Source: Plotosus lineatus (Eukaryota; Chordata; Actinopteri; Siluriformes; Plotosidae). From it: a DNA stretch of 64,000 nucleotides. The stretch lies in contig CM045746.1 of NCBI GenBank assembly GCA_024760905.1, forward strand, positions 11,266,966 to 11,330,965. The letters are read 5' to 3'. This document shows, in pieces, positions 43,860 to 53,207 of this stretch. A model generated the notes under the pieces. The model had not been told where the DNA came from, ran no database searches, and saw only the letters and a program-made list of their open reading frames with translations. The first letter of the stretch is position 1. Each line of letters starts with the position of its first letter. The position numbers were made by a program, and so were the translations under genes.

Positions 43860-44235
43860 CTCGGGCAGTGGTGATGACTCTTCCAACACCATACCACTGG
43901 GCCACCACTGCCCAAGCAGTGGTATGGTGCTATGGTGTTGGATGACTCTTCCAAAGTCGGGGATTCAAGCCCCTCTATCACCAAGTTGTCACTACTGTTC
44001 CTCCCAGTGCAGCTTGGTGGGTTATCAAAGGACAGCCATGTATCTCACTGTCTGTGGTGAGAAGTTCGTGTAAAAGAACCATTGCTGTCCTTTGTAAAGA
44101 AGCCATTTAGTTGAGTCAGTGTGTTTCTGCCCTGTGATGGTGAGCTGTCCAAGGTGTACCCCGCCATCACCCGGAATCGGCTAAGATGGGGTCAGCCTCC
44201 ATATGACCCAAATTAGGATTAAGTGATTCAGTCAA
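43860..44235 (+). mobile_element. family A SINE with inverted duplication of its head
   Basis: The body and L2-like tail are normal (GTTATCAAAGGACAGCCATG to CCAAATTAGGATTAAGTGAT with TGGATGGATG). The head is present twice in opposite orientation: AACACCATACCACTGGGCCA at 43889 and its counterpart GGCAGTGGTATGGTGC near 43914. The B box is GGATTCAAGCCCC. Confidence 0.75.
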
Positions 44236-44870
44236 TGGATGGATGCAACTTCACTGTTAACTCGCCACTTCATGGTTCATTCTCTCCACACCATCCAACC
44301 ATTCTCTCTTTCTTTCTTTTTCTTCATTCTTCAATTTACTCCATCCACCTTCCCAACACACTCTACTTGCTTGTCAGCACATTACTATAAGTGTCCTTTA
44401 TCACCCCAGCTTGCAATACATCATTCGCTGTTTGATCCCTCTACCTCGTTGGTCATAATGGGTCCTTTTCTTTTTCCTTTGTGTTACGGCTTGCTCATAC
44501 AATGCAATATAGGCTCCATCCTTAGCCACATCTATTTGTACTCCTGTCTACTTCCTTTCTTTCCAAGTGCCCCATTTCATTTTCTCTAATCAAGTCCAGG
44601 GAAAATGTAAATGATTTAGACAATTTGGGATTATTTCTACTGTCAATTCTTTATATAAAATACTTAAGAGCTGTGAGCCTTTTGCATTGAGGTAAGTATT
44701 TCATAAGTGGTTATTAGCTAGCTGCTGACGGCCCTTATTGCCTAGTTGCCTAGCAACTATGATATCATAACTTTAATTACTTTGCTTCTGTGTCAACATC
44801 ACATATCCACAAGGTCTATTTCATTGCATCTGAAAAGGGAAGAAGTACCTTATTATATATAGTGATCATA
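44236..44870. other. unassigned DNA
   Basis: Pyrimidine-rich (TTTCTTTCTTTTTCTTC near 44310). A 116-codon frame here has no domain and an improbable Ser/Phe/Leu composition. Confidence 0.4.
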
Positions 44871-44877
44871 TACAGGG

Positions 44878-45086
44878 CCAGCAGTAAAGCGTAGCCTAAA
44901 GGTTAGAGAAAAGACTTTGGGACCGAAAGGTTGCTGGTTTGATTCTGGAAACAGTAAGAAAAACGTGCGGTGGAGTGAACTGCATCCTCCCTTCCCCCGC
45001 ATTAGTGGCTGAAGTGCCCTTGAGCAAGGCACCTAAACGCCAACTGATTTCCGGGCACCCCAATGTGTGTGGTAGCCCACTGCTCT

Positions 45087-45147
<61 letters not shown>

Positions 45148-45200
45148 CTAACTTTGGATAGGTTAAATGCAGAGGAAATAACTCCTGATTGATATCATTC
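44878..45200 (+). mobile_element. tRNA-derived SINE (family D) with internal (GT)n
   Basis: The head has TAGCCTAAAGGTTAGAG (A-box-like) and GGTTGCTGGTTTGATTC (B-box-like). The body GTGCCCTTGAGCAAGGCACC and GGTAGCCCACTGCTCTAAGT is a known teleost SINE type. Then come a GT run (45089-45141), GCGCGCG, and GGATAGGTTAAATGCAGAGG. The GT run is probably native to the family. Confidence 0.8.
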
Positions 45201-45204
45201 TTGG

Positions 45205-45285
45205 GTGTCCAAGGCTGGTGTTATAGGAGTAGGGTGGCTCCTTTGAGGGTTGAATCAACTTTGGCCCTGAAGAATATAAATAAAT
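45205..45285 (+). repeat. short repeat family E, copy 1
   Basis: TTGGGTGTCCAAGGCTGGTG and GGTTGAATCAACTTTGGCCC match, diverged, 48645-48735 (TAGGTGTCCAAAATTGCTGT, GCTGTATCAACTTTAGTCCT). Unclassified. Confidence 0.5.
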
Positions 45286-45586
45286 ATTCCCCCTAGGTTT
45301 AGCATACCCTTAGATAATACCTGAGGGGTGCAAACAGACTAAACCAACATTGTTACATGCCAAAAATATTGACGCTAGCTTATTTTCATAACCCAAACAT
45401 GATCCAGTCTGAGCTCATGTTTGTGTGTGTCAGGGGTAGGGGTGATCATGTGCACAAAGGACTGATTACATCATCACACAGAGAATCATTAAGAAAACCA
45501 TCAGTTCTCAAATGTACATACCACACTCCCCACATGCACCTCTGTATGGTTAATGTAGAAAAATATGACCTATTATATGCATATAC

Positions 45587-46872
45587 CAGTGGTTCTTAGA
45601 TAGAGGGGCGCGTCCCCCTGGGGGCATGGTGCGATGCCGGGGGGGGGGGCACGTGTGACCCCAGGGAACATGTTTTTTGTTTTACTGTATTAGGATAAAG
45701 TGTAATCTACATCCACTACAGCAGGTGGCAGTGACTCTCTCACTGTCAGAGTGTGCCCAGAGGTAAAATAAGAAGTGAAGTTAATAAATCCACCATGGAA
45801 ATTTTTAACAGGGATGGAAAGAGCGGTGGAGAGAGACAGAGACAGTGAGGGAAACGAAAGGCTCCCGAAAGCTAAGTCGAGGAGGTTTGATGAAGTGGAT
45901 GTAGCACTCGGCTTCACTGTACTGCAGTGAGAAACGAGGAAAGATCGCTGTGTTTACTGTGTTTGAAAACATTGGCAACGGACAGCATGAAGACAAATAA
46001 ATTCAGGCGTCATTTAAAGATGTCACACCCAGATCACGTGATGAGCCGAGTAAGTTTTTTCAGTGAAAACGTGCCGAGTATTGCCAACAACCATCCCGCT
46101 TTGTGAATGCTACTCCAGCAAACCGAGCTCTGTTAGCATCAGATAAGGTGGAATACCAAACTGCTCAGTGTAGAAACTCCCCGCAGCAGAGCAGAGGATC
46201 CTACCTGCAGCACACACGGGCTCGGTCATGCTGGATGACATCAGCACTGCGAAAATAAGTCCAGATCCCAGTTCAGCATTGAGCAGGAGCTGAGAGTTCA
46301 GTATCGTGCTTTAAACCCGGCTTCGAAAAGCTGTGCACCAAGAAACGTGCTCATTATAGCCATTAATATGGACTTCATCATTTTGATAATAATAATAAAA
46401 TAATAATAATAATAATAATACAAATTGTTTTATTCATTTTTGTTTTGCAAGTTAAAGTGTTATATATATTGTGTTCATGAGTTAATATTGCTGATTAATT
46501 TGAATTTATTAATATTTGTTGATTTTATTTCATTTTATTTTTCAGTATCAAATGGTTCAAATTGCTGGTCAAAAATGTTTGTAGTTTAAATAAGTTTTAA
46601 TTTCAGACAAATTGATGCACTTTAAATCTTTTTGTTTAAACACTAAATATTAATAAAGTTATTCTTTGTTGGAAGTTATTCATTTTTTTTGTATTCTATA
46701 ATGATAATAAGGATTTATTATTTTAATAAGGATACAGCGTTATGCAGAGGATTACTTATAACAATTTTTAGACAAATAACACTACAGTATTCATATTGGT
46801 GGAGGGGCGTGAAATGTTTTCCTCTTCCTGGGGGGGTGGGGGGGGGCGACAGAAAATAATTGAGAAGCACTG
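45587..46872 (+). mobile_element. hAT transposon, internally deleted, 1286 bp
   Basis: Termini CAGTGGTTCTTAGATAGAGG and, inverted, CAGTGCTTCTCAATTATTTT. An exact 8-bp duplication GCATATAC lies at 45579-45586 and 46873-46880. It contains transposase remnants on the + strand and G-runs near both ends. Confidence 0.93.
45795..46365 (+). pseudogene. hAT transposase remnant with BED-type finger
   Basis: In broken frames the + strand reads KRKAPESRRRFDEVDVALGF, DRCVYCVLKTLATDSMKTNK, FRRHLKTSHPDHV, and, near the end, LRVQYRALKPGFEKLC. This is a C-x2-C...H-x4/5-H BED finger, which binds the element's ends, joined directly to the C terminus. The catalytic RNase-H-like core is missing. Confidence 0.75.
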
Positions 46873-46880
46873 GCATATAC

Positions 46881-47639
46881 CATTATATGAAATATTTAAT
46901 GTGGTTATTGCACAAGCAATAAATAACAGCCAATCATGCGTGAGCTATGCATGATGATCAGCATCAAGTCAGCAATGGGGTCCAGACACAGGACTGGCAC
47001 TGAAGTCATGTCCCATGCCTAGTGGACCCTTTTAGGAATTCTGTTATAAATATTTGAACTTTGATAGCAATATCAACTGTACATTTTTACCTGTTTAAAA
47101 ACTATTCAGACTGTTCTGAAATCACTTGGTAGAGCAGTGCAGTGCGATGCACTGTAGAGGCAAGTTAATATTGTCTTAGAAAAAATGCATACCTTCTCAA
47201 ATATGTACTATACTACAATATTATTAAGATTTTAAAAATTATGTGTGGTTTCTATGTATTGTTAACTACAACCGCTTAAAACATTACAGTATCTCGCATT
47301 GTCATTTATTGAATTTATTGCAAGAAAACCGATACGAACCGAGAATATTAATATAAATTTGTATGGATTTGTATAGAATATTAATAATATATTTGCTACA
47401 AATGTTTAAACCAACAAGTTAGAACTGCAATACAAACAAGTTGTATTGCCTGAACTCCATTATAATGGGTAATAAAAAAAAAAAGTAATCTCCCATGACC
47501 CCTATATGCATCTCATCGAGTGTGGTGACCCCACGGTTAAGAACCAATACACTGACGAATAAGACTCTGCAAACAGGAATGGACAACACGGTATTTATGT
47601 TCTCAAACAATCCATCTACAACAACCCATTTTAATAATC
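46881..47639. other. unassigned AT-rich DNA
   Basis: No gene or repeat family recognised. Confidence 0.45.
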
Positions 47640-47642
47640 ATC

Positions 47643-47985
47643 ATCATCAGTTCATTTTCTGTAACCGCTTAATCCTAATTTGGGTCACGGGGAGGCTGGT
47701 GCCCATCCCAGCCAACTTCGGGCGAGGGCAGCGTACACCCTGGACAGCTCGCCAGGCCATCGCAGGGCGGAAACACGCTGATGGTTATGAAGCCTACTCT
47801 TTACGAAGGTCAGCAATGGTTCTTTTACATGCCTCACACCATAGACAGTGGGAGACATGGCCGACCTTTGATAACCCAGTTAGCTGCACTGGGGGGGACA
47901 GTGACAACCTTGTGGAGAGTGGGACTCGAACCCCCAACCTTTGGATCAGCGATCCAGCGCCCTATACCACTAGACCACTGTAAAA
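47643..47985 (-). mobile_element. family A SINE with L2-like tail
   Basis: Full-length on the minus strand, close to the copies at 32946 and 41267: B box GGGTTCGAGTCCC, body AAGAACCATTGCTGACCTTC, and tail ending AGGATTAAGCGGTTACAG followed by (ATG)n. The beginning of the head is slightly shortened. Confidence 0.9.
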
Positions 47986-48079
47986 GTGTATCACATTATC
48001 ATGTTCTCTGGTGCACATACTGTTTTATATAACTGTATAATGGTGCTTTATTTTTCTATGTTTTGCTATACTTAAATGT

Positions 48080-48545
48080 TTGTTGAGAATAATCAAATGG
48101 AATGCTTAGGGGGCCATTCTTCATGTCTGTTGTAGAAGTGCATACTTAAACAGAAGTGCATGCTGGGTACCCGTGACACACAGAGCCTTTCACTGTTAGT
48201 GTGACCTTCAACAGACTCAACAGTTTCTAGCTGTAGATTACTTCGAGGTCAGGAGGTGGGGGTGTTTGGGGATTGTGATGCTCCCGAAAAGAGCCCAGAT
48301 TTATCGCATCCTGTTGAGATAACAACGCATCAAAGACCCAGTCACAAACCCGGAAGGAGGAACCTGCTCTGCAGCCCTTAAAAGCACCCCCCCGCGAGGG
48401 AGACCTCAGACCTTAACGAGCGTGTCTTTTATGCATGTTTGTTGGGTCTCCGTCCTCTGCAGACGACGCAATAAAGCTTCTCATATTCAACTCAAAACCA
48501 GTCTCCAGTCGTCTTCTTCCACATTCAATGGATCTTAACACCACC
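48080..48545 (+). mobile_element. solo-LTR-like sequence
   Basis: The stretch has the order of an LTR of the retrovirus or ERV-like kind: a U3-like part, CCTTAAAAGCACCCCCC as a TATA-like position, TTTGTTGGGTCTCCGTCCTC downstream, GACGCAATAAAGCTTCTCAT as poly(A) signal, and then GTCTCCAGTCGTCTTCTTCC ending in CTTAACA. No gag, pol or env adjoins it. Boundaries and target duplication are unclear. Confidence 0.4.
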
Positions 48546-48644
48546 ACTTCCCCTTTCATTTTAATAATATTATTTATTATTAAAATAATAATTTATATCG
48601 ATTTAGGCACTATCTAAGAGTGGATCTCTGGATAAATATCTCTA

Positions 48645-48735
48645 CTGCTAGGTGTCCAAAATTGCTGTTATAAGAGTAGCACAGATCCTTTAAGAGCTGT
48701 ATCAACTTTAGTCCTAAACCAAATTTAAAAAAAAA
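48645..48735 (+). repeat. short repeat family E, copy 2
   Basis: Diverged match to 45205-45285, ending in an A run. Confidence 0.5.
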
Positions 48736-48914
48736 AAACTTACATAAATACAAACAAATAAATAAGTAAAGCTCCCCTGGACTTCCTTCCTGAATTTTTT
48801 TCTTTAACACCTTTCACTTGTCGATTTCTGTCTTCATCTGTATCACCTGTCTTGCTCGTTTAAATTATCCGTTTAACGAGTTCATTTTCCAGTCATGTTT
48901 GGTGTTTTTCTTGG

Positions 48915-49282
48915 GAGAGATGAAAATGTTGAGGTTCTCTTTGGGAGTAACGAGGATGGATAGGATCAGGAATGAGTACATCAAAGGGAGAGCACATGTA
49001 AGAGGTTTTGGAGACAAAGTCAGAGAGACTAGGTTGAGATGGTTTGGACATGTACAGAGGAGGGATAGTGAGTATATTGGTAGTAGGATGCTGAGGTTGG
49101 AACTACCAGGCAGAAGGCCTAGAGGAAGACCAAAGAGAAGATTTATGAATGTGGTGAAGGAGGACATGAAGGTAGTTGGTGTAATAGAAGAAAATGCAGA
49201 CGACAGGGTGAGATGGAGGCAGATGATTCGCTGTGGCGACCCCTGAAAGGAACAGCTGAAAGGACAAGAAGAAGAAGAAGAA
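48915..49282 (+). mobile_element. RTE-like LINE, 5'-truncated, with target duplication
   Basis: Flanked by the 18-bp duplication GTTTGGTGTTTTTCTTGG (48897-48914, 49283-49300). It encodes the C terminus EMKMLRFSLGVTRMDRIRNE, RLRWFGHVQRRDSEYIGSRM and LPGRRPRGRPKRRF in one open frame, then the family 3' end with (AAG)n. Confidence 0.95.
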
Positions 49283-49362
49283 GTTTGGTGTTTTTCTTGG
49301 TAAAAGTTTGTTCAGGGTTCTTCTTCTTCTTTTCTTTTTGGCTTTTTCCCTTTTTCAGGGTA

Positions 49363-50371
49363 CAGACGCTCCCTAACTTACATTTTAGTTCAGTTCCGGA
49401 TGGCCGAACGTAAGGTGAAAAAAAACATAAGTTGTTACTATATGTTCCAGTGACATATGACATTCATAATGTACTATACATCCATAAATACCATTACTGT
49501 AGCTCATAAAACACCCCAAAATCAATTATTATAAACATAACATTGTAAAATAATATCAAATATATCAAATAAGATCAACATTAATTTCAAAGAAATTAAA
49601 TTCAAGCAAAATAATTTCAAATCAATAAATTTTAATCGAATTCACTCATCAAATATCAAATACAGTATCAAATATAACCATTAATATTCTCTATGATGCG
49701 ATCTTTCTGCTTGTAAATGGTTCTGATGGTCACTTTAGATGAAGCTGAGCTGAGTCACTTTACATTAAGCTTAAAAAGCCAATCAACGCTTACGATATGT
49801 GAGGCGCTCCACCGAAAGTAATTCACTGGCTTTTGCTTGAGACAAAGTGCGGGTTATCTGGACTTCCGGTCTTTCAAGTGAGCAAGGGCACCGTTGAATA
49901 TTCATTTAGTACTCAGCCTGCACTGATGTGAATCACCAGCAGAGCGGAGAGTTCTCTTTCTTTTCTGGATTCGGGATTTAATTAACTTTACAACTCGCTT
50001 TGCTTAACTGAGTATGCATGGTAGATTGCGCCGATCTGAGCGGATAGTTAATTTATTTCTGTGAATGAGACTTGCACCCATGCTAGTAGGCTTACGCTTC
50101 TGACCAACCATAATTGCTTAGGGTTACAAAAATCCACAAAACAGCGTAAACACAAAGATCACAGAGACGGCGTCTTAACACAAGGGTAACATGCACTCAA
50201 CTGGGAAGAAGGATGGGCACGTTCAGTCTGTCGTTTGTCAACAATGGATGCAGCATCATTACGTCATTGCGTCATTATGTCAGCATACTATGTAGGTATG
50301 TCTCGTACTACAGAGAGCACGCTAAACTCAAAATTTGACTTTTTTTAAAAACGTAAGTCATTGAGCGTCTG
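49363..50371 (-). mobile_element. Tigger/pogo-like transposon copy 2, 1009 bp
   Basis: CAGACGCTCCCTAACTTACA at the left and, inverted, CAGACGCTCAATGACTTACG at the right, flanked by TA (49361-49362, 50372-50373). It matches copy 1 in inverted orientation: TTTCTGCTTGTAAATGGTTC corresponds to the transposase end region and GTAACCCTAAGCAATTATGG (minus strand) to its start. The coding remnant is broken. Confidence 0.88.
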
Positions 50372-50805
50372 TATATTGTGTTTTTTAATTCTGCATGAGT
50401 CTGAGTTGTGTTGTGTTGTATGAGCCTTTATTTTCTGGATAAATTGTTATGAATAAATCTTGGGAGGTGGGGGTATTTTTTTTAATGCTGCCTGTTATGA
50501 TGCAAATCAGTAATACATAGTGGCCAATCAACTTCAGTTCACTCACACAGGACATCCATTGAGTCATACTTCATGCCTATGGGGCGCCGCTCAGAAACAC
50601 ATCAGGCACATCATCCACAATGTGTTATCTTACAAAGGTTAAAGGTTTACTTTTCTTTATTTAATATTACTGTATATTCGAGTCTATTGACAGCCCTGCC
50701 ACCTTAAAATATCCTCCCACATACCTGTATCTTACTGCCAAGTAATAAGACGTTTAAATGTTGTGACAGAAACTCTGAATTTATCTGGAGAGTCTTTCTT
50801 TCTTC
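50372..50805. other. unassigned DNA
   Basis: No gene or repeat family recognised. Confidence 0.4.
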
Positions 50806-51000
50806 TCGGGTAGCCACTCATTCACTCATCACTTACCGAACATTTAGGAGCCTATCTCAGCCTACAATGTGCGAAGGCAGGGTAAATTTGAAACAGATCA
50901 TCAGACCATCACAGAGTACCACACATCCATTCACACTCACAACTAGGGGCAACTTTAACAGCCAGTCAGCCTAAAGTGCATGTCTTTGCATCTAATTCAA
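50806..51000 (-). mobile_element. SINE fragment with L2-like tail
   Basis: ACTCATTCACTCATCACTTA then GGAGCCTATCTCAGCCTACA and ATTCACACTCACAACTAGGG, CAGCCAGTCAGCCTAAAGTG are the inverted tail and central body of the family B type. The head is missing. Confidence 0.55.
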
Positions 51001-51579
51001 TCCCTAATGGAGTTGGATGATTTGCAATATTGAGAAACCATTTGGTTCTATTCACTGCTTAAAAATGCATGAACGCCACATGTTTTCATTTGATCACTGT
51101 ACAATGATTAAATATGTTTTAATAAACATCCTACCGTTAATTCGGTTAGAGACTGCATAGAAAAAAAAACCCATCACATGCTTGAGGGTGCATCTCATGT
51201 CATGTGGAGGAGGGAGTGTAAATAAGACATGGAGGAAATGTGACAGGGACTAAAAATCCCATTTTCTGCTCATCCTTTGAAAGTCCAGTACATTTATATT
51301 TCACTCAGTGTAGAATTGCTTGCAAAGAGAAATTTCCTTCTTGCATGATGTAACAATTTTCTATAAGCTTTTAATGTTTTTTATAAAAAAAAAAATTGTC
51401 ATTTAATAAACCTCTTTATAAAGAATTAGAGTTGAATTTAAGACCTCTGGATGAAAATTCTCTGTTGTTTATATTTTTATACTTAGCATTTTCAGTGTTA
51501 AAAGTCTTTGTCTATTTAAAACTAATGATTAAAATCTATATTTATTCAATGATAAAGTTACACATTCTGTCAAACCCAC
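51001..51579. other. unassigned AT-rich DNA
   Basis: No gene or repeat family recognised. Confidence 0.45.
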
Positions 51580-51620
51580 AATAGTTATCTGTACAGTGTA
51601 GAGGTGTACAGATAACTATT
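51580..51620. repeat. perfect 16-bp inverted repeat
   Basis: AATAGTTATCTGTACA at 51580-51595 is exactly complementary to TGTACAGATAACTATT at 51605-51620, with the 9-base loop GTGTAGAGG. Confidence 0.95.
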
Positions 51621-51814
51621 GGGACAATCAGTTGCTATAGAGACAGCACAATATAAACCAGACAATTAGAGGCAGGAAATAATCTAAAGCCTACACAACA
51701 AAAAGAAATTTGAACCTCAAGGCCTGATTCATAACATGCAGTCCACAAATATGTTCTGATCGATCCATAAGTATCAGCACCTGTGTACTGCTTTAAACCC
51801 TCTGTACATATGTT

Positions 51815-52010
51815 ATCCTTACTACTTATCTGTCAGAGTCATGGAGAGCCTGGAGCTAATCGCAGCTGGCTTCAGCTGAGAGGACAGGTACACCATGAAC
51901 AGGTCAGCATTCAGCAAAAAAAACAAACAAAAAAAACAATTGATAGTTACATGCATAGCTATGGGCAGTTCAGAGTACCCATTTGACCTAAAAGGTATGC
52001 TTTTGGACTT
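51815..52010 (-). mobile_element. diverged SINE fragment
   Basis: GTCATGGAGAGCCTGGAGCT, GAGGACAGGTACACCATGAA and AAAAGGTATGCTTTTGGACT resemble an inverted family B tail and middle. Confidence 0.45.
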
Positions 52011-52019
52011 TTGAAGTCA

Positions 52020-52160
52020 TCGTGCCAGACTCACATCAGACTCATGCTAGACTTGCTTCAGACTCTTGAAAGACTCACCTCAGACATCAAACTCATGCCA
52101 GACTCACTTCAGACTCACTTTATACTCGCACAACAATTGTATCAGACTCACGCTCTGTTT
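52020..52160 (+). repeat. CAGACTCA minisatellite
   Basis: Degenerate units built on CCAGACTCAC / TCAGACTCAT / TCAGACTCACTT recur about ten times with spacing of roughly 10-15 bases. Confidence 0.8.
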
Positions 52161-52349
52161 GGCGCACTATGATTGGTAGAGAGTCCAGGAGAAGGGCTGC
52201 AGTTTACATAAACCTGTTCAGAAGACGTTACTCCGACCGGTTCTTTTATAATAAACACATTTTAAAAATGAGAGTGATTGATAAATTTTCATGTCTGTAA
52301 TTTAAAAAATGCCATTGTTGGTAAATTTTAAGTTAATTATCCATTAATA

Positions 52350-53029
52350 CATACGCTCCCCGACTTAAGTTTTTAATTGGTTCCGGATGGCCGAACGTAA
52401 GTTGAAAGTGAACGTAAGTTGTTACAGTGACGTATGACATATGATGTGTGACGTATGATGCTCATACTGTACTATGCATTCATAAATACCATAACCGTAG
52501 CTCATAAAACACCCCTAAATCAATTATTATAAACATAACATTGTAAAATTATATTAAATATATCAAATAATATCAACATTAATTTCAAATAAGTCACTTA
52601 TTATACCAAGTCACTTTACATGAAGCTTAAAACAGCCAATCAACGCTTACAATATGTGAGGCGCTCAAAACCGAAAGTAGTGTACTTGCAAAAGTAGTGG
52701 ACTCGCTGTGGGTTATACGGACTTTCGGTATTTCAAGTGAGCAAGGGTGCCATTGAACTCCTTTAGAACACAGCCTGCACTGACGTGAATCACCAGCAAA
52801 GCAGAGAGTTCTCTTTCCTGGATTGGGGTTTTCATTCATTTTACAACTCTCTTTGCTTAACTGAGTATGCATGGTAGATTGCGCTGATCTGAGCAGATAG
52901 TTAATTCATTTCTGTGAATGAGACTTGCACCCATGCTAGTAGGCTTACGCTTATGACCAACCATATTTGCTTAGGGTTACAAAAGTCCGCAAAACAGTGT
53001 AAACACAAAGATGACGTCTTAACACAAGG
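52350..53029 (-). mobile_element. Tigger/pogo-like transposon copy 3, truncated
   Basis: The left end CATACGCTCCCCGACTTAAG is preceded by TA. TTCCGGATGGCCGAACGTAA, CATAAATACCATAACCGTAG and AAACACAAAGATGACGTCTT match copy 2 in order. The right end is lost at ACACAAGGG, where repeat family C begins. Confidence 0.8.
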
Positions 53030-53172
53030 GTAGGTAGGTAGGTAAAGTCTGTTGGGTTTTTACACCCGAACCTTGTGGCTCATCAGTGCTTATCCCTGGT
53101 TTCCATAGTGTGAAGCGACCAGGAGTTCAACTCCCCCTGGATGGGATGCTAGTCCATCGCAGGTTACCTTCC
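53030..53172 (-). mobile_element. interspersed repeat family C, copy 3
   Basis: Begins with (TAGG)n, then TAAAGTCTGTTGGGTTTTTA, GTGCTTATCCCTGGTTTCCA and GGGATGCTAGTCCATCGCAG, and stops at GGTTACCTT, where the LINE starts. Confidence 0.65.
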
Positions 53173-53207
53173 TCCTCTTCTTCTTCTTTTCCTTTTGGCT
53201 TTTCCCT

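Noticed and set aside
44239..44589. 116-codon frame as a gene
   Set aside because: Pyrimidine-rich sequence, no domain, no neighbours supporting an exon.
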